The position numbers and the translations under genes are program-made. Source: Nitrospirales bacterium (GTDB taxonomy: Bacteria > Nitrospirota > Nitrospiria > Nitrospirales > UBA8639). Taken from it: 32,043 bases of DNA. Below, in pieces: positions 1 through 7,121 of this stretch; within the stretch, counting starts at the first letter, position 1, and each line of letters starts with the position of its first letter. The stretch covers positions 1 through 32,043 of the forward strand of contig JAJDBS010000106.1 in assembly GCA_029261235.1 (NCBI GenBank), given 5' to 3'. The notes beneath the pieces are model-generated. The model was not told where the DNA came from. It searched no databases and saw only the letters and a program-made list of their open reading frames with translations.

Positions 1-2
1 TC

Positions 3-236
3 GCGACCGATATTGCGGTATACTTTTGTGACCCAAAGAGCCCATGGCAGCGTGGCTCAAATGAGAATACGAACCGGCTGCTCAGACAGTACTTTCCAAA
101 AGGAACCGATTTATCGAGGTATACGCAAGCGCAGCTCAATAAAGTCGCTCGGCAGTTGAACGAACGCCCGAGGAAAACTTTAGAATACGAAACACTCGCG
201 AAGAAATTTCAGGCATGTGTTGCAGCGACCAGTTGA
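3..236 (+). CDS. IS30-family transposase, C-terminal 77 residues (5' part outside window)
   Basis: This is the open end of a DDE transposase that enters the window already in frame. The visible part contains SPWQRGSNENTNRLLRQYFP followed by a KGTDLS stretch, the block holding the last catalytic Glu (in NEN) of IS30-family transposases. It ends ...KKFQACVAATS and stops with TGA, which is typical for the family, where the terminal inverted repeat overlaps the gene end. Upstream catalytic Asp residues and the left end cannot be seen, so intactness is unknown. Family assignment is by recognition of the conserved block. Confidence 0.9.
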   Translation, partial: ATDIAVYFCDPKSPWQRGSNENTNRLLRQYFPKGTDLSRYTQAQLNKVARQLNERPRKTLEYETLAKKFQACVAATS

Positions 237-240
237 ACTC
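217..240 (+). repeat. Probable right terminal inverted repeat of the IS30 element
   Basis: The bases spanning the last codons of the transposase and a few beyond its stop (TGTTGCAGCGACCAGTTGAA plus a few bases) resemble the ends of IS30-family elements, which commonly overlap the transposase 3' end. The left repeat and target duplication lie outside the window, so the boundary is an inference. Confidence 0.35.
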
Positions 241-334
241 ACAACCCAAAGCAGACAAAAACATCTTGGACTGGAAGTAAATCATCTGATAAAAATTTTC
301 GACAAAGCGAACCACAAAAACGGAGTTAACGAGC

Positions 335-823
335 ATGAAAAATTTTAGTCGCCTGGTAATCCTGGGGTCAATTTGCCTACTCTCAGGATGCCAAACAGAT
401 ATGTTGCCATTGAACCTTCCGACGCTAGCACTACTTAATCCACAGACACAATCGTTCAATGACACCCAGTTCGAGATGAAGTCATGTGAGATCACGCCTG
501 AAAGATCGGCTATCTGCAAATTGGTGGCTACGAATCGATTCCGAGACAAAAAACTCGAGATCAGTCTAGGGGTCACGATCCAAGACAACCTCGGCAATGA
601 CTACGCGGTGAGCTCAGGAGGCTTTGGAGAGCCCTCAAATCGACCACAATGGAATCAAGTTGCCGTAGCAGATAGCTCTTATAATCTAACTGTCATCGCG
701 ACCAACCTTTCCACAAAAGCAACATCGATTAGAGCGGTTATCTTCTCTCGCTTAACAGTGCGTTCGATGCAAAATCAGACGCTCGGATACAAAGACCAAG
801 TAATTTTTCCAAGCCTGCGATGA
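335..823 (+). CDS. Putative lipoprotein of unknown function
   Basis: This 162-residue protein has a type II signal peptide: a Lys/Arg-containing start, a hydrophobic core (LVILGSICLL) and a lipobox LSGC with the lipidated Cys at about residue 19. The mature part is probably beta-rich, has two further Cys (in MKSCEI and AICKL) that could form a disulfide, and includes 'VATNRF' and 'DNLGNDY' segments like those of small Ig-like periplasmic domains. A CGGAG ribosome-binding site precedes the ATG. The stop codon overlaps the next start (ATGA), so the two genes are probably translationally coupled. I do not recognise a named family. Confidence 0.7.
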   Translation: MKNFSRLVILGSICLLSGCQTDMLPLNLPTLALLNPQTQSFNDTQFEMKSCEITPERSAICKLVATNRFRDKKLEISLGVTIQDNLGNDYAVSSGGFGEPSNRPQWNQVAVADSSYNLTVIATNLSTKATSIRAVIFSRLTVRSMQNQTLGYKDQVIFPSLR

Positions 824-1236
824 TCGCGTTCGCTCAAAATCCGCCGAGTGCACCGCCTACTGTGAGATCTCAACAGACAACAAACTCGAGTTCTTCTACG
901 AAGACTCCGCCCGCAACGGAAAAACAGGATAGCTGGAAGGTGGTGGGGTTTTGGAGCTACGATGCCGCTGACGGGCAAAACGTCCCTTCTCAAGGTCTAG
1001 TGATGCGCACCATACAAGGCACAGGCCTCGGCCAACAATGGCAGGCGCACCTAGAACTCAAAAACCATTCTTCGCTGTCTCCCAGAAATCGCAGCTTATG
1101 GCCCGTGATGATCAATACCAAGCAACGTAAGGTCTGCGCCAACTACCCTGGATACCCCAGCTATCCGGCCTTTATTGATATGCCAGGTGAGTCTGACGAT
1201 GGTATTTATCAGATTCCTGAGTGCAACGGCACATAA
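820..1236 (+). CDS. Hypothetical protein, coupled to the upstream lipoprotein gene
   Basis: This 138-residue protein starts within the ATGA overlap of the preceding gene. Its N-terminus reads MIAFAQNPPSAPP. The AFA-Q sequence looks like the cleavage end of a signal peptide, but almost no hydrophobic segment precedes it, so the signal may be truncated or only apparent. A low-complexity Pro/Ser/Thr linker (to about residue 35) leads into a compact domain (SWKVVGFWSYDAADGQ...). That domain holds two Cys (VCANYPG and IPECNG) and several aromatic residues, and suits an exported protein. No family is recognised. It likely works with the upstream lipoprotein. Confidence 0.6.
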   Translation: MIAFAQNPPSAPPTVRSQQTTNSSSSTKTPPATEKQDSWKVVGFWSYDAADGQNVPSQGLVMRTIQGTGLGQQWQAHLELKNHSSLSPRNRSLWPVMINTKQRKVCANYPGYPSYPAFIDMPGESDDGIYQIPECNGT

Positions 1237-1367
1237 AGACGCCATCCGCTTCTCGCCGAGAGCGGACTATTTGAGAGCGATAGATTGGGGATGGTTGAAG
1301 GCCTACTTTCTGAATAGGTCACCGCCTAATTTGAAGCTGTCAGGCAGGTCAGATCTGGCCTAATAGA

Positions 1368-2477
1368 CTAGGGCTCTAATCTCAAGCGATCTTTAAGGCC
1401 AGAGGAGACCATCACTTCCCCTTGCTCGCTGACAATGACCCCTTCCACATCGGGTAAGGATTCGATGAGGGCCATACCCTTTTTCGGACCCATAACAAAA
1501 ATACCAGTATCTAATCCATCAGCCATCACTCCGTCTTTGGCAATGATGGTGACGCTCTGACATCCTCGAGCCGGTTGAAGTGTTGTTGGATCCAGAATAT
1601 GGTGATAGCGAATGCCGTCTTTCATGATAAACCGTTGATAATCTCCCGCGGTCGACACCCCTTCGTTTTCTAGTTCAATCCGACCCAAGATTTGCCCCTG
1701 TTCTTTTCTCGGATGCTGAATCCCAAAGACGAATCGTTCCTTATCAGGCATTCGGCCAAATGTTTTGATATCCCCTGACAGTGCGACTACTCCGGCGGTG
1801 GCCCCTGCTTTTTGCATGACGCCTACGACCAAATCCGCAGCATAGCCTTTTCCTATTCCCCCAACATCAATCTTCATTCCGGTGTGTTTAAGAAGGACAG
1901 TTCCAGTCTGTTCATCCAAGGCAATATTTACCAATAAAGTTAATGGACGAACCGCCTCCAGCTCCTCTTGGGATGGGATTCTGCCCTCCTGACTGACATT
2001 CCAGGCATCCACAGCAGGACCCACAGCAATGTTGAACCCGCCTTCTGTTAATGCCGCCATTCGCAAGGAAGCCCTTAGAACCTCCATATTTTCTGGCCCT
2101 ACCTGGACAGCATGCTTGCCTGCCGCAATATTGACCTTTGAGAGCTCACTTTTGGGTATCCACGTGCTCATCAAGCGTTCAATGCGCCTAATTTCTGCCA
2201 AGCCTGCTGCCACCGCTTTCTTCGCCACCTCTTCCTCAGGTGCCACCCCAGTCACAAAAACCAACGTTCCCATTAAATATTGGCTGCGTTTGATCAGAAC
2301 ATCTTTGGAATGACTCTCAGCAGGGCACACAGTTAAAAAGCAGAGCGTGAACAACATCAATAGACTGAGCTTGCAGAACAATAATTGTCCCTTATTGAAC
2401 ATATACTTTGTTCCCAATTGGCGAGAAATTCGAGCTCTCAAGACAAAAGATGGTTGGGACGTGAGCATAGGTGTCAT
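1368..2477 (-). CDS. apbE: FAD:protein FMN transferase (ApbE), exported
   Basis: ApbE covalently attaches FMN, taken from FAD, to a Thr/Ser of exported flavoproteins. Family motifs are visible in order: MGTLVFVTG, GGFNIAVGPAVDAW, KIDVGGIGKGYAADL, SGDIKTFG, YHHILDPTT and ADGLDTGIFVMG; the last two supply metal- and FAD-binding residues. A hydrophobic signal segment (LSLLMLFTLCFLTVC) near residues 37-52 places it in the periplasm, perhaps as a lipoprotein. The ATG at 2477 overlaps the stop of the upstream lipoprotein gene (ATGA). An internal ATG at 2402 would put the signal peptide right at the N-terminus and is a good alternative start. The obvious substrate is the FMN-binding protein at 5568-6287, encoded by the divergent operon. 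Confidence 0.93.
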   Translation of the reverse strand: MTPMLTSQPSFVLRARISRQLGTKYMFNKGQLLFCKLSLLMLFTLCFLTVCPAESHSKDVLIKRSQYLMGTLVFVTGVAPEEEVAKKAVAAGLAEIRRIERLMSTWIPKSELSKVNIAAGKHAVQVGPENMEVLRASLRMAALTEGGFNIAVGPAVDAWNVSQEGRIPSQEELEAVRPLTLLVNIALDEQTGTVLLKHTGMKIDVGGIGKGYAADLVVGVMQKAGATAGVVALSGDIKTFGRMPDKERFVFGIQHPRKEQGQILGRIELENEGVSTAGDYQRFIMKDGIRYHHILDPTTLQPARGCQSVTIIAKDGVMADGLDTGIFVMGPKKGMALIESLPDVEGVIVSEQGEVMVSSGLKDRLRLEP

Positions 2478-3106
2478 CTTCGATAAAAGTATTTGGCTCT
2501 GGGCTGGGAAGGAGCTACCGCAAAAAGACGATTCTGATTGAACTCAGGTTTCGGCAAAGACATCTCTAAGAGGTTGTCAACAAGCATCCGATTCAACACC
2601 TGAGCTGGATTGAAATTGGAGGTTTCAACCAATACTTCCCATTGAAGCATCCGTACAGTTTTTGGAGGATCGACCTGCAAGCGCCAAACTCCCAGGTAGT
2701 TCGTTTTTTCCGCTAACACATCAAAACTCATATTGACATGAGCCTCTGACCGAAAAGGCCCCTCACCAATTTGTATCCGAAACAACTCATAATGTCCTGG
2801 AGATAACTTCGTCACAAATCGCTCTGCCTTCTCCGGCATTTGAACTCTGGTCCGTTCCTCAGTATTGGTATTCCTCACATCAAAAAATCGAACGGAGGCT
2901 TCTGTCTGGTGCATACGGAAATATGGCCCACGTGGCGCTACCTGAATAAAACCCAACACAATCGACTGATCTGGAGTGGGCTTTTCTACATCGTTGAGTC
3001 CAGAGGTCGAGCATCCTACTAAATGTAGACACAGAGACATCAGCAAGCCAGCGACTACCCAATCAATTCTCAAAAGCCTTGTTTTAGAAGAACTGCTTAA
3101 TCCCAT
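2474..3106 (-). CDS. Putative lipoprotein, first gene of the apbE operon
   Basis: This 210-residue protein has a type II signal peptide: an Arg/Lys-rich start, a hydrophobic stretch (VVAGLLMSLCLHLV) and a lipobox LVGC with Cys at about residue 32. The rest is predicted soluble and beta-rich (PGHYELFRIQIGEGPF, FRSEAHVNMSFDVLAEKTNYLGVW). It resembles small lipoproteins that return a formatted or peptidase-regulatory-like fold, but I cannot name a family. An AGGAA ribosome-binding site lies just upstream of the ATG. It overlaps apbE by ATGA and diverges from the Fur-box region, so it probably shares the iron response of the porin operon. Confidence 0.75.
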   Translation of the reverse strand: MGLSSSSKTRLLRIDWVVAGLLMSLCLHLVGCSTSGLNDVEKPTPDQSIVLGFIQVAPRGPYFRMHQTEASVRFFDVRNTNTEERTRVQMPEKAERFVTKLSPGHYELFRIQIGEGPFRSEAHVNMSFDVLAEKTNYLGVWRLQVDPPKTVRMLQWEVLVETSNFNPAQVLNRMLVDNLLEMSLPKPEFNQNRLFAVAPSQPRAKYFYRR

Positions 3107-3272
3107 CGTTTTCCTATTCTACTCGTCACGCATCATCAATGTGAATATTCCCTTTCCACGACAAGGACAATCTCATGAATATCAGTAGAAATACTACACA
3201 TCGCTTACAGAATCCAATCTCTAGATAAAACCCCTTAGGCCCTTTGTTTTAACACAAATACCTCTATGGGCA

Positions 3273-3300
3273 TTGACAAAGTCGACGTTATTTTTATATT
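3273..3300 (+). promoter_or_regulatory. Sigma70-type promoter of the porin/flavoprotein operon
   Basis: A perfect -35 hexamer TTGACA (3273-3278) is followed after 16 bases by TATATT (3295-3300). The expected transcription start near 3307 falls inside the first Fur-box-like sequence, the classic arrangement for Fur repression. The leader to the first ATG would be about 70 bases. Confidence 0.65.
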
Positions 3301-3319
3301 AATAATGGTTATCAAAATC
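3301..3319 (+). promoter_or_regulatory. Fur-box-like operator 1
   Basis: AATAATGGTTATCAAAATC matches 14 of 19 positions of the classical Fur-box consensus, counted by hand. It directly follows the -10 hexamer and would cover the transcription start. It also lies in the divergent intergenic region, about 195 bases from the start of the apbE-side operon. Confidence 0.6.
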
Positions 3320-3328
3320 AATTAGCTT

Positions 3329-3347
3329 AGAAATCATAATCATTCTC
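3329..3347 (+). promoter_or_regulatory. Fur-box-like operator 2
   Basis: AGAAATCATAATCATTCTC matches 14 of 19 positions of the Fur-box consensus, including an intact ATAATCATT core. It is nine bases downstream of operator 1, so a Fur dimer array over the start site and early leader is likely. Confidence 0.65.
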
Positions 3348-3375
3348 AATATTTAATATAATCGATAATTTATTT

Positions 3376-3600
3376 ATGGACGCAAGTCAGTATCAAATGT
3401 CGAACAACGCTTCCAATACTGACTCGTCTGAGGCTCGGTGTGAATGTGGGCAGCTCGTCGCGAAATTAGGAGTGCAGAGTGTTGAATTGAAATGCAAGCG
3501 CTGTAAACGTCTTGTTTCTATACCTTTTTCTACGCTCGCCCTCTCCGAAGTAACCGTCTCGCTCTGCTCGCCCCCACCTGCCTCGGGAACATCGTCCTAA
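3376..3600 (+). CDS. Small Com-like zinc-finger protein
   Basis: This 74-residue protein has one recognisable module at about residues 21-45: a CECG, a 16-residue spacer and CKRCKR, giving the pattern RCxCGxLxAK...xELKCxRCKRxV. This resembles the phage Mu Com family (a zinc-finger translational activator of the mom mRNA). A second copy of the module is encoded at 10898-11095. The gene is first behind a Fur-box promoter and is followed by the porin gene after 102 bases. No good ribosome-binding site precedes the ATG, so the start is less certain; an in-frame ATG lies at 3397. Its role here is unknown; a regulatory or RNA-binding role is an inference from the family. Confidence 0.72.
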   Translation: MDASQYQMSNNASNTDSSEARCECGQLVAKLGVQSVELKCKRCKRLVSIPFSTLALSEVTVSLCSPPPASGTSS

Positions 3601-3702
3601 TCATATGATGTATTCGACGTAATTGGCTGAGGGCCTCTGAGCTCCTTTTTCTCATTCATTTCAGAGGACCATGGAGTCCCCAAAGACAGGGGAGTACTTA
3701 TT

Positions 3703-5130
3703 ATGAGGTTTCGTTTGATGTTTGGGGCCTTAGCAGCCTTCAGTTTGCTCGTCGGAGGATTTGGATTGAGTAGTGAGGCAAATGCCAGAGAGGAAGGTAT
3801 GTCAGATACCCCTATCGCCATTAATGCCGTCTCGAAGGAGGAGATCCAACAAATAACTCGAACAGAAATAGAAGAGTATTTAGACCAACTTTCTCAAGCT
3901 CCCCCCACTACGGATTTCTCTAACGTGCAAATACGGGGATTGGGCCAAACCACCCGATCTCAGCAAAGGATACAACTAGGAGGTGGTGATTCGGTGACTG
4001 GTGGCAGCGTTCTGGAAGGTGGCCGCACGGTGTATGCGAAACCTTTTGTACTAGCACCAAAAACCATCCTTGGTGGCTACATGGATTTCACCATTTCAGA
4101 CTGTAATAACGCGGGATCCCGAGATTGTTCAGGAGGATTGGAGTTTGACCAAGAACGATTTGTCCCGTTCTTTTATTCCCAAGTGACGGACCGGCTGAGT
4201 ATCGCCACTGAACTTGAAGTGGAGCATGGTGGGCCACAAGGCAATCAAGGGGATGGGGACCTCAAGATCGAATTCGCCACGATGGACTATCGATTCGAAG
4301 ATTGGGCGAGCCTCAGGGCTGGGATTATTTTAATGCCTGTCGGTCGATTTAATCTCGTTCATGACTCGCCGTTGAATGACCTTCCCCTTCGCCCCATGGT
4401 CAGCCGCTTAATCATCCCTTCGACCTTTGCGGAATCTGGCCTAGGACTATTCGGCACGTTTTATCCGACACAACTCTCTAAAGTCGATTATGAATTTTAT
4501 GTCGTTCAAGGATTCGATGGCGGAAGCAGCGCTGCCGGGGGAGCCACGTTCGGGGAAGGGGGATACCGAGGGCGCCGAGGCAGCTTTAAAAATGACAACA
4601 ATGAAGCTAAGTCCATTGTCGGTCGGGTATCAGTGAGTCCATTCCTCGGCATCGAAGTCGCTGGCTCCTTTCATCATGGCAAATGGGACGATGAAGCAAG
4701 GAAAGACCTGACAATTTTGGCCATAGACGGCTTAATTCAACGAGGTCCGTTTGAATTGCTCGGAGAGGCGGCCTGGACACGAATTGAAGGCGGGTCGAAA
4801 AATGTTGCTGCCGCCAATGGTACCCCTCCTAAACGGATGGCAGGATATTTTGTGCAGGGTAATTATCATTTCATGCCGGCGGTTCTGAAGCGAATGGCGC
4901 CGACTCATTTTGGTGATTCGTCCACATTCACGGCCGTTGTACGATGGGGAGAGGCTGATACGAATACCCAAAGAAGTGGAAACATCAACGATATTCAGCG
5001 ACTCACGGTAGGGTTTAATTTCCGCCCCGTTGAAGATTCTGTACTCAAATTCGCTTGGACGTTTAATGACCACAAGGACGATCCACAGTCACGTAACGGC
5101 TGGCAGGTGAGCATGGCGACATATTTCTAA
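3703..5130 (+). CDS. Outer-membrane porin, OprP/O-like
   Basis: This 475-residue protein has a cleavable signal peptide ending ...SSEANA and then a short polar helical stretch (KEEIQQITRTEIEEYLDQLSQ), which could trimerise or bind the cell wall. A long series of amphipathic beta-strands follows, and the protein ends in MATYF, with the C-terminal Phe that guides outer-membrane insertion. Segments such as YRFEDWASLRAGIILMPVGRFN and GIEVAGSFHHGKW are in the style of phosphate-selective-type porins. An AGGGGAG ribosome-binding site precedes the ATG. It sits in an apparently Fur-regulated operon with a flavin-binding protein, so its cargo may relate to iron rather than phosphate. This is inferred from context. 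Confidence 0.8.
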   Translation: MRFRLMFGALAAFSLLVGGFGLSSEANAREEGMSDTPIAINAVSKEEIQQITRTEIEEYLDQLSQAPPTTDFSNVQIRGLGQTTRSQQRIQLGGGDSVTGGSVLEGGRTVYAKPFVLAPKTILGGYMDFTISDCNNAGSRDCSGGLEFDQERFVPFFYSQVTDRLSIATELEVEHGGPQGNQGDGDLKIEFATMDYRFEDWASLRAGIILMPVGRFNLVHDSPLNDLPLRPMVSRLIIPSTFAESGLGLFGTFYPTQLSKVDYEFYVVQGFDGGSSAAGGATFGEGGYRGRRGSFKNDNNEAKSIVGRVSVSPFLGIEVAGSFHHGKWDDEARKDLTILAIDGLIQRGPFELLGEAAWTRIEGGSKNVAAANGTPPKRMAGYFVQGNYHFMPAVLKRMAPTHFGDSSTFTAVVRWGEADTNTQRSGNINDIQRLTVGFNFRPVEDSVLKFAWTFNDHKDDPQSRNGWQVSMATYF

Positions 5131-5133
5131 AAA

Positions 5134-5574
5134 ATGAACAAAAGTCTTACCACTATTTGCTGTTTAATGTTGTCCCTATCGGGGTGCGCTGGCTGGTACA
5201 GCTCACCCCGCGTCGCGACGATGTGTTCGCCTGAAGAAACGTGGAGCATTGCTCTGGCGAGTTTACAAGAATTTGAATTGCGACGAATCAACAAGGCCAA
5301 TGGAGCCATCGAAACCGAGTGGATTGCCGTCCATAACCCCAAAACCTCTGCCGGCGGAATCTTTCAACGACAGATGAACCAAGAACGCGCACGATTCATT
5401 CTCAATATCGAACCTGAACAAAATGGCAGTCAGATCACGGTCAAACAAATTCGTGAATTTTGGTCACCACAGGGGGTGCAATCCCGTACATGGAGACAAA
5501 TACCGCCGCATGAAGAACAAGAACGCCAATTGGCAACCCGCATCCAAAACCGGCTGAAGAGGCAAGCATGTTAA
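5134..5574 (+). CDS. Small lipoprotein of the flavoprotein operon
   Basis: This 146-residue protein starts three bases after the porin stop. It has a short signal peptide (TTICCLMLSLSGC) with lipobox LSGC, Cys at about residue 18. The mature domain (PEETWSIALASLQEFELRRINKANGAIETEWI...) has the alpha-beta rhythm and the 'G-x-I-x-T-x-W' strand seen in small BamC-like periplasmic lipoproteins; this resemblance is weak. It overlaps the next gene by seven bases, so it is almost certainly co-translated with the FMN-binding protein. Confidence 0.72.
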   Translation: MNKSLTTICCLMLSLSGCAGWYSSPRVATMCSPEETWSIALASLQEFELRRINKANGAIETEWIAVHNPKTSAGGIFQRQMNQERARFILNIEPEQNGSQITVKQIREFWSPQGVQSRTWRQIPPHEEQERQLATRIQNRLKRQAC

Positions 5575-6287
5575 CTTTTTTTCATTCATCCATCATTCAA
5601 AAATTATTCATTGTGAGCCTCATGGTATGTCTTTTCGGAACAGCCATTTCGCCATTGCAAGCCGCAGAACCACATCCTGAAAAAATTTGGGACCATGAGC
5701 TCAAACGCTGGCTGACACCCGATGAACTTGGACATCTTGAAGTGTATTTCACAGAGGAAGAGGCGGCGAATGTCATGTTTCCCGATTCAACCACAATTCG
5801 GCAAGAAACACTCACCCTGACTGCCGAGCAAAAAGATTTCATTGAACAACGCATTGGCTGGAAATTCCCTGAAACGGCTTTCCCCGTCTATATTGGGGAG
5901 ACACGAGGTAAGATTGATGGCTATGCCATTGTTCAAAATACCATCGGCAAACATCGTCCTATTACCTATATGGTCGGCGTTGATACTGAAGGAGAAGTCA
6001 GTAATTTTGAAGTGTTGGTGTATCGCGAAGCTCGAGGGAACGAAATCGCCAAAAAACGTTTCAACTACCAATACCACGGAAAAGATGCCCGTGACCCGAT
6101 TCGAATCAATCGTGACATCATCAACATTTCCGGAGCTACGATGTCAGTGCGTTCGGCAAGTGCTGGCGTAAAACGCGTCCTGGTCATGGTCAATGAATTT
6201 TATTTAAACCCATCTGGGCTCGGAACAAAAACCATTGTCGCAGGAAGTGGTGAAAAGGGATTTCTCGAATCCTTTCTCGGGTTTTGA
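5568..6287 (+). CDS. Exported FMN-binding domain protein, predicted ApbE substrate
   Basis: This 239-residue protein has an N-terminal signal peptide or anchor (FIVSLMVCLFGTAISPLQA, about 14-32). An FMN_bind domain follows, recognisable from GYAIVQNTIGKHRPITYMVGVD and the flavinylation motif ISGATMS at about 187-193, with Thr191 the expected site of covalent FMN attachment. NqrC and RnfG carry the same type of motif. The modifying enzyme ApbE is encoded in the divergent operon. The ribosome-binding site AAGAGG lies within the preceding gene. With the His-containing membrane protein that follows, it probably carries electrons across or outside the inner membrane. The acceptor is not shown by the sequence; ferric iron is the inference from the Fur-type control. 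Confidence 0.9.
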   Translation: MLTFFHSSIIQKLFIVSLMVCLFGTAISPLQAAEPHPEKIWDHELKRWLTPDELGHLEVYFTEEEAANVMFPDSTTIRQETLTLTAEQKDFIEQRIGWKFPETAFPVYIGETRGKIDGYAIVQNTIGKHRPITYMVGVDTEGEVSNFEVLVYREARGNEIAKKRFNYQYHGKDARDPIRINRDIINISGATMSVRSASAGVKRVLVMVNEFYLNPSGLGTKTIVAGSGEKGFLESFLGF

Positions 6288-6304
6288 ATGACGTGCAAAT
6301 GTAA

Positions 6305-6817
6305 ATGCGAAATTTTAATACACGGTTTCGTCTTCGCGATACCGATCGACACATCCGTCTGGTCTATACCTGGTTTTTACTCTTAATGCTCACGGGCTTT
6401 GTCTTTACCTTTGTCTGGGCTCACGATATGACACAACTCACACCCAAAGGCCTCGCAGCTCATTACCGAGGCTCCGATGCGAATTTCGGTGAGCCCATGT
6501 CATTCGGACAGTTATCAGAAACGATGCATTTTCATCTGTTTACCATGCCCGTCGTCTTTATGATTCTTGTTCATGTTCTGTATTTAACAATGATTAGCCC
6601 ATTCCTGAAAGTGCTGACAACCTGGATTTCATTTTTGGGTGTCACATTAGACCTTATTTCGCCTTGGCTCATTACGTATGTCTCTCCCGTATTTGTCTTA
6701 ACCATGCTCACTGGTGATTTACTCATGGTTATTGGTTTCATCATTATGTTCGTCGTACCTATGTATGAAATGTGGTGGCAAAAAGCTGCCTTCATGATGC
6801 CGGAGGATGACGACTAA
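6305..6817 (+). CDS. Four-helix membrane protein, possible cytochrome b-like redox partner
   Basis: This 170-residue protein has four hydrophobic segments: about 20-38, 78-96, 102-125 and 128-152. His residues lie at helix ends or inside (His16, His40, His75, His77, His90, the latter in ETMHFHLFTMP and ILVHVLY), a pattern that could ligate heme b. It ends in an acidic tail (PEDDD). It follows the FMN-binding protein by 17 bases and is the last gene before a strong terminator. Small membrane proteins of this kind accompany flavinylated proteins in extracytoplasmic electron-transfer loci. Heme binding is inferred; I do not recognise an exact family. Confidence 0.75.
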   Translation: MRNFNTRFRLRDTDRHIRLVYTWFLLLMLTGFVFTFVWAHDMTQLTPKGLAAHYRGSDANFGEPMSFGQLSETMHFHLFTMPVVFMILVHVLYLTMISPFLKVLTTWISFLGVTLDLISPWLITYVSPVFVLTMLTGDLLMVIGFIIMFVVPMYEMWWQKAAFMMPEDDD

Positions 6818-6868
6818 ACAGCTTTGACAACACCACAGCGTTAAGGCCAGAGACTTTTGAGTCCAGAG

Positions 6869-6904
6869 CCCATGAGCCCACACCTAGCGCTCATGGGTTT
6901 TTTT
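6869..6904 (+). terminator. Rho-independent terminator of the flavoprotein operon
   Basis: A perfect 9-bp stem, CCCATGAGC (6869-6877) with GCTCATGGG (6889-6897), has an 11-base loop and is followed by seven Ts. It lies 52 bases after the membrane-protein stop codon. Confidence 0.92.
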
Positions 6905-6977
6905 ATGCCCACACGTTTGAATGATCTGTTTTATTGGTTGTACATGAGGGTGGATCTGTCCCATCCATCCTCATAGA

Positions 6978-7012
6978 GGCGAGGGGTTGGGTCTCCTCCT
7001 GTACCCCTCGCC
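6978..7012. repeat. GC-rich inverted repeat upstream of the di-heme protein gene
   Basis: GGCGAGGGGT (6978-6987) and ACCCCTCGCC (7003-7012) form a perfect 10-bp stem with a 15-base loop. No T-tract follows, so it is a poor terminator. It lies 110 bases before the next ATG and could be a leader hairpin or operator. The 217-base stretch from 6905 to 7121 shows nothing else I can support. Confidence 0.5.
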
Positions 7013-7121
7013 GCCCCACTCACACATGAGGAGTGAGACCACGAGACGCCGCCCATATATTTTGTAGAAACAGAAGAAGGTTTCTCGTAATACGTTATTC
7101 ATTTTTTTATGAGGTTTTACC

